Below, in pieces: positions 26,342 through 38,163 of a stretch of 64,000 bases of DNA. Location: positions 32,273,046 to 32,337,045 of the forward strand of contig CM067068.1 in NCBI GenBank assembly GCA_033980235.1. Reading direction: 5' to 3'. The notes under the pieces are model-generated. The model saw only the letters and a list, made by a program, of their open reading frames with translations, was not told the origin of the DNA and ran no database searches. How positions within the stretch are numbered: the stretch's first letter is position 1; each line of letters opens with the position of its first letter. A program made the translations under genes and the position numbers. The stretch is from Diadema setosum. Lineage: Eukaryota; Echinodermata; Echinoidea; Diadematoida; Diadematidae.

Positions 26342-28140
26342 CGGGTCAAACGCTTCCACGCGAAGTAGTGTAAGGTCGAGCATGCAGGTCATGCAGTAAC
26401 TGTGCAAAGATAGGGTGGTTTTGTATTCAAAGGCGAAGTAAAAAAAAAAATTGTCTTGCGTTGAGAGAAAACTGGGAAATACACTTGTAGGCCTTAATTC
26501 AATACCTTCAAGCTGTCATTTTGAAAAACAAACAATGGTAAAATTATCACCGCCTACGTACATCCGATCATGAATGGTCCGATATATCACTAAGAAATGA
26601 AGCGCTACTGCAAGTCAAGGTTAAGGGAGATTTCCTGCGGGTTGACTCGTTCCCTTGCGTGTCTTCATAAAAATATAACTCTCTTCCCCCCCCCCCCCTC
26701 TTTTTGATTTATAGTTTTGAAATACCAAAACAGGATTCAAGATGTGCTTATTTTGAAGATGGATGGAAACCGATGTTTCAAGAGCCAGGTGATAACAGAT
26801 ACATATAGGCCTATAATGGTGCAGGCTAGATTTTGATCCGGAGGAATATACAACGGTTGCGTGTTAGAGAAATAGAGAATAAAGAAAAGGAAGAGGAGGA
26901 GAAGAAGGAAATGAGGTAGACGAAGAATAGAAAATGAAATATAGCAACAAAAAAAAAAAAGAAGAAGACAAGAATTGAGAAGACAAGGCAGAGGCAGATA
27001 ACATGGTAAAAAACAACAACAACAACGACCTGATAAAAAATGCAAAAATTAAAGGGCGAGCGTTGAAAAAGTTTTGAACGAAATACATGGCAACACGGAC
27101 AGCCCGACACAGAATAACATGGATATACTATGAAGTTGAAAGAGTTATGATGACGTTACAAAACATAATACAGGTAAGTATATTTATGTAGCGCTATACA
27201 CGTAACGAAAGGAAACAAGATGCCTGAAACGCGAGGTACAGTTCGGAAATCTACACTTTTAATGAAAACTTAAATCAAAAATACTGAAAGAAATAAAGGC
27301 TTCATCCAAATTGAAAAAAAAAGACAAAAAAGAGAGGGAATTGTCATGAACAGATATATGCAAGCGAATAAAAGGCTGGTGACGTCACCAATATCACTAT
27401 TCTGAGAAAAGTTTCGAAACTTGAAATTCCATAACTTTCGGGTTCTCTGAGCCAGTTTAATGAACTTTTCATTCTCTGTTTATCCTGTTTATTTTACTCC
27501 TCAAGAAAATTCAAGAGTACAGGAAATTTTCACATAACGATCGGACAAGAGAAGCAAAAAGTTTGGATAGTGGAATTTCGCGACATACTTTAGGCGGCAG
27601 TCAAGTACAGTGTGTATGGAAAATAGATGGGATTTTTTTTTTTCAGCAAATTTGTGAATTATCTAGACTAATCGCAAGATGACCACAAATATTAATATTA
27701 GTGACGCTAGCAATTCTAGCGACGATCACAGAATTATGACATACAGCCGTTCTCATTTATCAGTATCTATACCTTCATCAAGGTCTCTATCGTGAAGAAA
27801 ATCGTGCGTTTAGCAAACACACAATACCATACGTTTAGAGAACGATGCAAAATAACTCCACGAAGTGGTACGTTTGTCTTCAATACTATAGATGGGAAAT
27901 GCAGTGTGCAACTATTAACGTCATTTACTGACTATTTTGTCGTTTTTGTTGTTGTTGTTGTTTTTGTTTTTGTTGTTGTTGCTGCTGTTTATTGCATGGG
28001 GAAAGGGCAATTGAATGGCCCTTTTGAATTCTGGATGGGGGGAAGCCTTGTGAAAGAATTCTATCTGACTTCTCAGTCTTCACTTTGACAAAATGTTTCA
28101 ATGTACAGTGCATGTAAATTCAAACTGACTATATTGCGCA
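26342..28140. other. no gene seen
   Basis: Low-complexity A, AAG and GTT tracts dominate (26440, 26880-27030, 27940-27990) and account for the long open frames. Confidence 0.4.
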
Positions 28141-28497
28141 TTAAAGTCATAATTTACCATTTGCAGATGAAAGCATTAGTGCTATAAAATAGTTCTGAAA
28201 TGTGAGTTAGGGATAGAAACAACCACTGTCAAAATTTGAATCCGTATAATCGATGTTAAGTGTTGTTAAATACACAAAATGTGAACAATAGTTATAATAA
28301 AAAATTTTCCAGACTAAACCGTATACAGTTACGGTTTATTGAGAAAAACCCTGATATCTCCTTATATTTTAGGTTTTATTGCAAATATTTCATATGGTAG
28401 GATGTTTTATGATACAACAGACCTACACATATGCATCAAATATGATATCTTGACAATTTTTGAAATCACTGCTCCCAATGGTAAACTGGACCTTTAA
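28141..28497. mobile_element. MITE family Z, best-preserved copy
   Basis: It begins TTAA|AGTCATAATTTACC and ends GGTAAACTGGACCT|TTAA, so both target copies are present. Confidence 0.7.
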
Positions 28498-29404
28498 AAG
28501 GAACTGGTGCAAAGTTTAAAGGGTTACATCATGGCTTGCTTCCCTTAAAAAAACAACAATAGTAACATGAGATTTCCTTGGTGCACAAATGAAGTTCTCT
28601 TACCCAGACGCATCCACGAAAAATGGGCTGCAAAGCCCATCATAGTGATCAATCCTATTAACACAGTCGTGATGAGCTGGCCGCCCATTTCTCCTCCCTC
28701 ACGTTTTCCGTTCCTCCCTCGGGGGTCATCAACTTGACCTTTGACCTGAAGATCCTTCCTCTCTTTAAAGCACGTGTCACGTCTGAACAATAGCTTTGCA
28801 GTTTTCTTTCTTTAAAGGCCTTCTTTAAAGGCCAGCGGTCTCCAAAATTCCAAGAAGCACATTTTTTTTTTCCATTTTATTATATGATTGATTACACGCA
28901 ACGAAACGAGCTAAGTAACTGTTATAAAGTAAAGCAAATCAATGTTAAGTGCATATTCACATCGATTTTATCCGTGCTATTCATGTCCTCGTCCGTCTAG
29001 TCCTGTGGTTTTGCCAACAAGTCTGCATCGCAGAGAAAAGATTTATTTTCAGACTTCTTGATTTTCTCGGATTTTCATCTGAAGATGGTATATGGCATCT
29101 GCACAGCGTGCGTCCTATTATATACATGTATGCTACGAAAACAAACCTAATGTATGCTGCTATCCTATAAGGACGTACGATATCAAATGAAGATATTCTT
29201 TGACTGACCTTTGACCTCATATTTGAGTAGGTCGTCTCCAAGTCGCCATGAAACACAAAGGAAAAATTTCAATGTCCTTGAATTGAAATACAACGCAGAC
29301 AAAACTATTACGGTCTCAAAGTTTCATTGAAAGTTAGAGTTATAGAGACCATCAATGTACTTCGCAAGACGGCAGTATCAATACACGCACGCACGCACAC
29401 ACAC

Positions 29405-29454
<50 letters not shown>

Positions 29455-29581
29455 AGGCCCTGTAATGCATTTCGATGTGAAATATATGAGAGTGTTTTTT
29501 TTTCTTTTGGTATGTAATATAAATATAGTGTATTATTGTATATAATTATGATGTATGTAAATCAGTAAAGATTTGTGTGTA
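28498..29581. other. no gene; CA microsatellite
   Basis: It contains the CA microsatellite below and a short TGACCT-type fragment near 29200. No supportable gene. Confidence 0.4.
29383..29455. repeat. CA microsatellite
   Basis: (AC)n with a few GCAC variants. Confidence 0.95.
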
Positions 29582-29588
29582 GTTCAAT

Positions 29589-29616
29589 CAGGGAAGGAGG
29601 CTTTCCCACCTTCCTG
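29589..29616. mobile_element. palindromic mini-element, 28 bp, TSD GTTCAAT
   Basis: It starts CAGGGAAGGAGG and ends CCACCTTCCTG. GTTCAAT abuts both ends (29582-29588 and 29617-29623) with 7 of 7 bases matching. Confidence 0.8.
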
Positions 29617-29671
29617 GTTCAATGGGAAATTTGTAAGGCCATGACATCGACACGTATAACTGGTAAGATTA

Positions 29672-29873
29672 CTGTATACGCCATATATTTCGCGAGGTTT
29701 TTATTTCTGCGAATTTCGTGAATCAGGTGCCATTCGCGAAATTAAAGACACGCGAAAATATTGACTCTGATCCCGATGTGAATGTGACGTACGCGTGTAC
29801 ACGTCTCCGTTCAATACAGGCCTCCACAATCGCGAAAATTTAGACTCGCGAAATATAATTATGGCGTATACAG
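29672..29873. mobile_element. 202-bp TIR element, TA target
   Basis: It starts CTGTATACGCCATA and ends with the complement GGCGTATACAG. TA lies on both sides (29670-29671 and 29874-29875). The interior repeats TTCGCGAAAT-like motifs. It is a non-autonomous Tc1/mariner-like MITE by target and TIR form. Confidence 0.7.
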
Positions 29874-29875
29874 TA

Positions 29876-31159
29876 ATTGTTGCCACCAGTATCACTCATG
29901 CCTATACATAACAAGACAGACAAAACATTTTATAACTTCCTTATCTTAGGTCTGAGTATGTAAAACATGTGGCATGCTGTATGCTTAATTTCACTCTATT
30001 CATTTCAAGAGAATACTAAACCAGTTAAAAGTTAGTCTGAAAAGAAAGAGTGCGATTTTACAAGCACAACAGTGAAAAGATGATCAAATTGGGTAAAAAC
30101 TAAGAAGTTATGAAATTGTGAGGTTTTGCTATTTTTCACAAAACAGTACATGACTTGTCAATATAATATGCAAGTAGTGAGTGGATGTTTTCCCCACACA
30201 GCTTGCCTTATAGATTGTACAGAAAATCTTGACATTTCCAGTCATGTTCAGATGCATTTATGTTCCAGCCTCAAATCCTGTAATCGACATGTCATTATTT
30301 TGAGGTTACTTAGAATAGAATTACATTATTTTATACGTGTATACTTTTTTCAGATTTCGATTTTGTCACGTTTCTTCATACACGATTAATGAAAAAAATT
30401 GTGAGGTGATGACATCATCAGCTTATTCATTTCTATATTCATATCAAATGTTCGAGAACTGATCTGCAAAAATTAACGAACTCCAAATTTTGTAACTTCT
30501 TTATACGTGTATGTACTTTTAGCGATTTTGATCAAACTTTCATTGTTGCGCTTGTCAAATTTTTCTCTTTCTTATTAAACTTACTTTTAACCTGCCCGGA
30601 ATCCCCCTTTCAATGGAAATTAATTATCAAACAAAAGGGGAATATTCAACACGAAATGTTTACTCTTGAAGGTTACTTTACAATTCATTATATTGTGTCT
30701 AACTATGGAAGTCAAAACGAACGTGTCAGAATGTAAATACACTGTACTTTGTATCCTCACCATACGACACAATCAACATAACCAATCATAATCACTCAGA
30801 GTCAACTGACATAAGTAACAAGGCAAGTGCCAAATTGTGTGTAGAAGAAATTAATGTTTATCTTACTCCTGGAAGTTCATTGACCCGCCTAAATGTTTAT
30901 CTTACTCCCGAAAGTTTATTGACCCGCCTATGACCTTTGAACTTGTGGTGACCTTCAACTCCCCAAGCGACATTTACCATCCAAGTTTGGTCACAAACGC
31001 ACAAAGGGATCAAAAGTTATGAGCCATAATCGAAACGCACCATAAAAACTTAACATTGGGCCCTAAAAGTTCGTTGACCCCTGTCTGTGACCCTTGACCT
31101 TGTGATGACCTTCAACTCCCCACGGGACATCTACCATCCAAGTTTGGTCACAAACAGAC
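29876..31159. other. no gene; MITE-like and duplicated GACC repeat
   Basis: A decayed copy of MITE family Y lies at about 30000-30615. From about 30860 to 31440 a TGACCTTTGA-type unit is repeated three to four times, each carrying CCAAGTTTGGTCACAAAC and GGGATCAAAAGTTATGAGCC blocks. Confidence 0.5.
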
Positions 31160-31182
31160 CAGGGAGGTGAGACACCTCCCTG
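31160..31182. mobile_element. palindromic mini-element, 23 bp, TSD AACAGAC, with an empty-site copy nearby
   Basis: Arms CAGGGAGGTG and CACCTCCCTG flank a 3-base centre. AACAGAC abuts both ends (31153-31159 and 31183-31189). The neighbouring repeat copy at about 30985-31020 has the same flanking sequence with no insertion, which shows that this is an insertion. Confidence 0.85.
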
Positions 31183-33771
31183 AACAGACATAGGGATCAA
31201 AAGTTATGAGCCATAATCGAAACGCGTCGTAAAAACGTAACATTAGGCCCCAAAGTTAATTGACCTCTGCCTGTGAACTTTGACATTGAGGTGCCCTTCA
31301 CGTTTGGTAAAATGTGTAACTTTGTATAACCACTCTTCCCTCCAAGTTTGACTGAAACTGAAGTCCTCAGTAGAGAGTTATTCAAGTTTTTGTAGCGTCA
31401 CGGACGGACGACGGACGGACAGACGCCGCAGGTGACCCCTTAGTCTCCCCACAACTCCGGTGGGCTCGACAAAAATCTGTATTCGTCATAAAGTTTGAGT
31501 GGAATCTTGTACACGTGTTGATGGCGTGAATGGAGAATGAAAAGTATGTACAGTCAAATGAGAAGGCATTCAGTGGCACGACATAACTGATACATGTGCA
31601 ACAGGAAAAATAATACATTTTTATCGACATTCACGAGTAAAATCCCAAGAATGCATTTACAGGCTCTCACCGTCAGTGACAAACATACTAGTACAAAGAA
31701 CATGTGACGGGAATGTAGGCCCTTTCTTAACCCAGGTTAATCTTTATAGTCATGTAACTAAATACAAACGTACAGCGTTGTACATGTATATAAACGGTAA
31801 TGCTAATTTGCTTCCATCTGGCACCGTTTCCACATGCATGATTTTCGAAAATGTTACGTCTGAGACATGTAAACAAATAGAGAGTAGGCCCTATATTTAT
31901 TTTCTTTTTTCTTATGGTGTGACGAAACACAAACAAACAGAAGTACATTTACTTTATTCTGACGCATTGATTTACAATCAAAAGAACACAATACAACGTT
32001 GAGAAGTATCTAATGTCCAACAGCAAGTGATATACCTGTAATTATCATTTATTGCAAAGACAAGCTTTTGTGTCAAATACAAGTACCATACTTTTATTAG
32101 GGAAACCTGGTCAGAAAGAAGTCACGCCATCTTGTCTCTCCCCCCCCCCCCCGTAAAGAGACACGATACCGTGCCAAAGACTTCAATACAAAAACAAAAC
32201 AAAACAAAACAAAACAAAACCCGGAGTGAGAAGAGTAATGGGCTTGCTACTCTGATCTGTCATGCATAGGCAACCACAATCCGCCAGTTTTCGAAATCAA
32301 TGCGTGTGGCTCCGCTTTCGGAAAGTCAGTAAATAAAAACTCTTTCTTTTTTTTTTTCTCTCCATCTTTCGGTGTTACACAGTGGATATTTGCGTCGTTT
32401 TTACCTAGTTTCGAACAGGTTGCGACCTCTCACGGTAGAAATAACTGAACCCCTGCGTACTTGTTGAGAAAGAGAGAGTATGTTACTGACAAATTTGCGC
32501 TTTCCTACCTTTAGAGGGAGCCCTCCAAAAATAACCCTGCCTGCACACGTTGCACAACTGTGCAGGACACAGCAGGTACATTGTACGTACAGTGTGGCAG
32601 CTGCTACAGCACACGTCACTAGATGGAGGATACGCATTAAAACAATAATGGAAATAGCCATAATGATGATAATAATATCAATAATGCAAATGTAAACAGT
32701 TCACCCCCCCCCCCCCCCACACACACACACACACACTTTTTTCTAATCCGGAAGTACGCAAGTGGCACTAAAACGAAATGGATGAAGTCTGAGCCGAGGA
32801 CCTTTTTTTTTTTTTTTTTTGCGCTTGCTTGTTAGCTCATGAAATCCGGAAGTGCCCCCCCCCCATTTTTGAAAACGTTCCGCTGGCCCTGCAGTTATCA
32901 TAAAATTGAATCAATTAAACGGTTAAGATCACAAAATGCGAATTGTCTTTGTAGATGTTTACACGTTTGGTTTGATCAAATACAATGAAACTGAAAAGAA
33001 AGGCTCACTCCGCGTCTTTAACAGTCCGTCGGTATCGAGACCCATCATCCCCTGTAAGGACTCATTTACATCCCATCATCCCCTGTAAGGACTTACATGT
33101 ATATCCCATCATCCCCTGTAAGGACTTATATTCCATCATCCCCTGTAAGGACTTACATCTCATCACCCCCTGTAAGGACTTATATTGGTACCTATCATAT
33201 CCACCACTTAAGTTCATTTTCTCTTCTGCCTTCCAATTCTCAAGGTATCAGATTTGAGAATATTCCTGCTAAACATACAAGTATTAGCGCTACTTCCAAG
33301 AAGTTTGAACATGTACAGTACTTGCCTGTTGCTCTATGCTAAAACACATACACACACACCGACAAAAAATGTCAAGTTCACTGGAATCTGATTGATACGA
33401 TACAAACATACACACATCCATGGCAATTTGTAACACTACCTGAAAGTCAAAATCCTCTAAAAGTGTAATCCAGAGAACATCTTCCATGGCAAATCTGCAA
33501 TTTAATTCCACATATTTGCAATGTACATCAAAAAGTGAACTCAAGACAGCACATACACCAAACAGAGAGATCAAAAATGCAAACATGTAGAAAGAGTGTA
33601 CAAACAAGGTTGTCTCTCAAAAATGATATTGCATGGTGAAATGTGATAACATCAATACATAAAGTCTATCACCTTTGATGACTTCTAACACAGTGAATAG
33701 CATAGGAGAGGGAGAAAAAAAACAAAGAATTTTTTTATCTAAGCCCATCTACACCACTAATGTACAATCTT
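31183..33771. other. no gene; simple repeats
   Basis: The rest of the GACC-type repeat ends in a GGAC-rich tract near 31395-31425. An AAAAC tract lies at about 32190-32220, a C/CA tract at about 32705-32735 and a T tract at about 32802-32820. No supportable gene. Confidence 0.4.
33041..33186. repeat. 30-bp minisatellite, five units
   Basis: Each unit carries CATCATCCCCTGTAAGGACT with a short variable spacer. The units are not separated by unique spacers, so this is a tandem repeat and not a CRISPR. Confidence 0.85.
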
Positions 33772-34212
33772 TTAAAGGTATTAGCCCACATTTGTAAACC
33801 TGCAGCAATTGGTCTCATAGCTAGCATGGAGTTTGGGTATGATTGCAGTAACACCTGTGCAAAATTTCGTTCCAATTAGTCCATTACTTTCATAAAAATA
33901 AATGAAAATGCACCGTATGCATGCGTATAAAAACGCTCGCTAGCTCCGGTCCACGCGCGTACTACATGCATGCGATACATGTGTAAGTTAATGTACGTAG
34001 CTAGCCCGCGCTCGCAATTTGATTTTGGGTCGGGTTGACCCTGTTTGAAAATTGAATTTAAAACGATGATTTTCTCTCTTTTATCGAATGGTATAGACAA
34101 AGAGCCACAGGTGAGGTATGTTACTGTTATAACTTGTACTTGAAGTCATATTGGACCTGTTTTATGCAGTTTTGATTTTCTTGGGTTTGCAAATGTGGGC
34201 TAGTACCTTTAA
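33772..34212. mobile_element. TTAA-flanked MITE, single copy here
   Basis: It starts TTAA|AGGTATTAGCCCAC and ends GTGGGCTAGTACCT|TTAA. The matching TIRs include CACATTTGTAAACC and its near complement. Confidence 0.7.
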
Positions 34213-34330
34213 TTTTTTTTTCTCTTTTTGAACAGCAGGACTGTATTTGCCCGACTTATAAAGAAACTGAATGCAGTATTACTATCCCTGAATAAGACAC
34301 ATATCCCAAACATATCCAGTTTGGATGTGT

Positions 34331-34690
34331 TGTGGCTAAATGGATAAGAGCACTCATCTCTGAATGACATGAGCGTGGTTTGGATTCGTAGGTTCGAGCC
34401 CATGCGAAGCCCGACAAGTTTGCCCTTCAGCAAGGCACTTTGTCTACATTGCTGCTCTCCACAATGGAGTATAAACACGTACCCGGCAGGATGAGAAAGT
34501 TTAGATTGGTTGTTCAGCATGGGCACACCTGTAAAATGGCTGGCACTGGCTGGAATACTCCCCAGGGAGTGGAGAGTGAGCACTGTCAGGGCTGGTTGGA
34601 ATAATGTATCCATTGACTGGGGTAATAATAGATTATTGAGATACTTTAGAAGTGTGAAATGCACTGTGTAAAAACTAGCCACAATTATTA
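34331..34690 (+). mobile_element. tRNA-derived SINE
   Basis: A box A-like GTGGCTAAATGG (about 34332) is followed by a box B GGTTCGAGCCC (34391-34401). Then comes a conserved tail with AGCAAGGCACTTTGTC and a series of short AT motifs. The gap between the boxes is close to that of tRNA genes, but no clean cloverleaf forms, so it is a SINE and not a tRNA. Confidence 0.6.
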
Positions 34691-37636
34691 GTATTGGATT
34701 TGTAATAACACAACAAAAGTGGACATCAACAAATAACACTGTATCAACATCAAACACTGCCCAAATCTACTTGAAATTTCTTTGCTGGGTAAATTCACCC
34801 TTTCGGTTTAAGAGTAATTACTGCCAGTGTGATCCTGCACAAGAAAACCCACAAGAAGCCACATGAATCACAGAAGTGGGCGAGTCAATGCATTCAGATA
34901 GACCCTTAACTGCAAAGCCCCTTTAGCGTCCTACATGAGAATATATTTGAGTTTAAATCATCTAGTTTGATGGATTACGATCATTCACTTTTGTTGAGTG
35001 ACATATCATTTTAAAGCTCAAAACCCAATTTTTCAGAACTTCACCTAATCTTTTTTCTAATCTACCTAACAGGCTCAAATATGTGCTATGGTTCAGAGAA
35101 ATATAAATGAAAGAAAAAAAAAAGAGGGAAAAGAGAGACTATAGATTGCAATATTATCATTCTAAAAAGTGTGACACACGACAGGAAATCTACAGGCACA
35201 TTGTCAGGCATTTGTTCTACATCCTGTGTGTTGCTGAATATTCGCTTGGAAATGCAAACATGTTATTCCCATCTCCTGCTATCCGCGGTAGCAGTCCGGC
35301 ATTGGGGATGATGTTCCACGACAGGGTGAGTGTGACGTTTTGGTTGCTTCTGTAGAGAGGAGAAAAGAAGCAGATTGAGGCAAAGAATAAGACAGACAAT
35401 GCAAAAAAAAAAAAAAAAAAAAAGACAAGGTGACAGTTTTACAGGTCTGAAAGCAGCAAATTGTGTTAATACATCTGACAGTCATTTGCACATTGTATCA
35501 GTCAGCAATAGTGAATGGCACTACTGTATATGATGACATAAATGGTATCCCGGTGTACCAAATAAAAATCAGCCATTTTGTTGAATTATTTTTTTTTTTA
35601 AAAAGGTTGTACCCTGGGTTCCAAAAAGAGGAAATTATTTTGGTTCTAGAGCTAGCGCGCGCTAGCCAGTGCACTGCACTGCACTAAAGCCCACACTAGT
35701 GGTATCACAGTGTGCCATGCATGCATACAAATGTAGTATAACATGCAGCGCCATGGGAATGACTATGTACACGCACACACAGTGCATGCATTTTTCTCTG
35801 GCTGTCCTCTAGTAGCTGTGAGGTGGCGCTACACAACGCGGTAACCCGGGGTACTACGGTACCCCGGGATAACGCGTGATGCATCATATGTATAATACAG
35901 TAAAAGTATCATGTGATGTTTAGACTTTCCCTGAAAATTCCCGTACCATTTTCCAGCACATCATACTGTATTGTACGTGTATGATCAAAAAGTTTAATTC
36001 AAGGATTTGAACTTGACCTCTGTCCCTACAGTTTTGCCAGATTTTGCCTAGAAAACCAAAGATTTAAAGTGTTTTACCACACTCATCACATCTAGTACTC
36101 ACATCCAATACTGACAGGAGTAAACAGTACAAAATGAGGGCATTACATTCAATTTCAAGCTGTTGAGACATAAAAAAAAAAAAATCTAAACTAAAACTAA
36201 ATTGATATTGGATGAAGATCAATCTTTGCTGAGAGACGACTGCAAACTAAGAATGGGCAACAATGCACTGTGGGGAAGCCCTGAAAACAAAGCAAGGACC
36301 AAATTACTTACCTCAGACCATGTCCATCATCAAAGAAGGGATACTTGGGCTGGATTCTGTCAAAATTCAGCTTGGCATTATTTGAAGTCCGCTTGATGAT
36401 TTTGTCCCAAATCACCACTTGATTCAACTTCTACAGATGAAGAATAGAAATTTCATTATTGTGCAGGTGAAATCATTTGCCATGCACTTGAGTGAAGTGT
36501 AATAAGTTTTGTTTGTTGCTATTTCTATTTTTATCTATTTTCTTTTTTTGCTTTTGCATTACACATTTGCAATGAATTGTTTCCGGTCTGTATTCACATA
36601 TTTGTAAATGTATACATTACTTGTACAATCTATGTCTAAAACAAAAATAGCATTCTTTACAAATACATTGTATATGGACATGACAAATGGCATTATTAGT
36701 TTAATCAGTTAATCTTTACCAGCTCTTCTTCAAACGAGTCGGATCAGCTGCATTTTGTGTTGATATTTTATTTTTCCAATTACAGTCGGATTGCTGAGAA
36801 TGGAATAATGCTGATAATTTTACCCTGAGGAATTCACATCCCTTGATGGCTACAATAGTTAATTTGTTTTCAAATAAATCAAGGTGAATAATATTAGCTC
36901 TTTTGTTAATAAATGAAAGTTTTCTACACTAGCATTACCAGTCATCATAATCTTAGACTAAAAAAAAAAAAAAAAAAATGATGCATAAGCGAAGTTATGG
37001 TATTTTGCTGTTTACATAAAACAGCACTTGAAATTCTTTATTAGAAGAGCACATAAACCCACAACTTTCCATTTACTAGTGCATATCAACTTTCAAATTT
37101 GTCTGTACATTTACTAGGGCATATCATAGATTTATCATAGATTTATTTTTTGAGTCAATAATTCAGCTATATTTTCTATTATGAACTCAATCCCTTGTTA
37201 ACAGCATCTTTGTGAAAATAATTAAAACTCTTGCACTATTGGGTTTGATGGACTTCTCTATTCCTCACATCTATAAAAAGAATAAATGTACTGAAAACTA
37301 CTGTGCAAGCAAATGGAAGATTTGTTAACCCATGATATCTTCATCTCAGCTATTGAGTTAAGTTGAATGGCTGTTACCAAATAACAACTCTGGGAGGTTC
37401 GTGAGCCTACAAGGAAACCCAGTTTTTACAGCTGTACCTCATTGTAAACATACTAAAAAGGAGACCAGCTATTTACAGTAATGTAAAATCACAAGCACGA
37501 TATCATCCCTTAAAAGACAGTACAATACTTGCATGTGAGTGAATAAGTAAAAAAAAAAAGGTTTCCCTGTATAAAATGCATTTGTCATTTTTGCATCACA
37601 TAATGTAACTGTATCTATACTAGATTTTTATTTGTA
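34691..37636. other. no gene seen; one GC-rich palindrome
   Basis: Homopolymer A tracts (35403-35423, 36961-36979) and AT-rich sequence. A GC-rich palindrome at 35838-35877 is annotated separately. Frames here have no recognisable domain. Confidence 0.35.
35838..35877. repeat. GC-rich imperfect palindrome
   Basis: The left arm has GTAACCCGGGGTAC and the right arm GGTACCCCGGGATAAC, with outer CGCG on both sides. No target duplication is visible. Confidence 0.55.
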
Positions 37637-38163
37637 CAGTGCACTCCCGTTATAACGAAATGCTCGGGACCGGCAGTTTTCTTTCATTATAACCGAACAA
37701 ATACAATATACATGTATAACGAAAACAAGGAAACCACGTACGTATATCATATTCTGTTTGCTGAATACTCATCATACACTAGAAAGCTATGTGAAATGTG
37801 ATGGGATAACTGTATTACAATAATAAACGCAAGTTCCCCTCAGAAACTGTGCATGACACAAGGAGCAAACACACACAGTGATGTGAAGCGTTCACCAATG
37901 CAGAGACGCTATAAATGCTTGTTTCGCTCCGTATTTTCGAAAGCAATTCGCATTTCGTTATAACGGAGCACATTTCTTTTGTTTTTCTTTGTCTGTGGCG
38001 CTCGGAAAGGACTTCGTTATAACGGAAATTTCGCTATAACCGTGTTAGTTATAAGCGAATTTTGTACCATAGACTTTAATGGTGATAATTTTGGGACCAG
38101 AAGATTTACTTCGTTATAACGAAATTTCGTTATAACCGTGTTCGTTGTAACGGGAGTGCACTG
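37637..38163. mobile_element. pogo/Tigger-like MITE, 527 bp
   Basis: TIRs of at least 23 bp start CAGTGCACTCCCGTTA and end with the complement, with one difference. TA is duplicated outside (37635-37636 and 38164-38165). The interior has further GTTATAACGAAAT units. There is no transposase frame, so it is non-autonomous. Confidence 0.8.

Noticed and set aside
33041..33186. Regularly spaced 30-bp repeats resembling a CRISPR
   Set aside because: The units are contiguous tandem repeats with short degenerate joints and no unique spacers, in a eukaryotic context.
34391..34401. Box B sequence suggesting a tRNA gene
   Set aside because: No acceptor stem or cloverleaf forms around it. A long shared tail marks it as a SINE.
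34209..34757. 182-residue minus-strand open frame
   Set aside because: It runs across a tRNA-derived SINE and its flanks, and shows no domain or coding composition.
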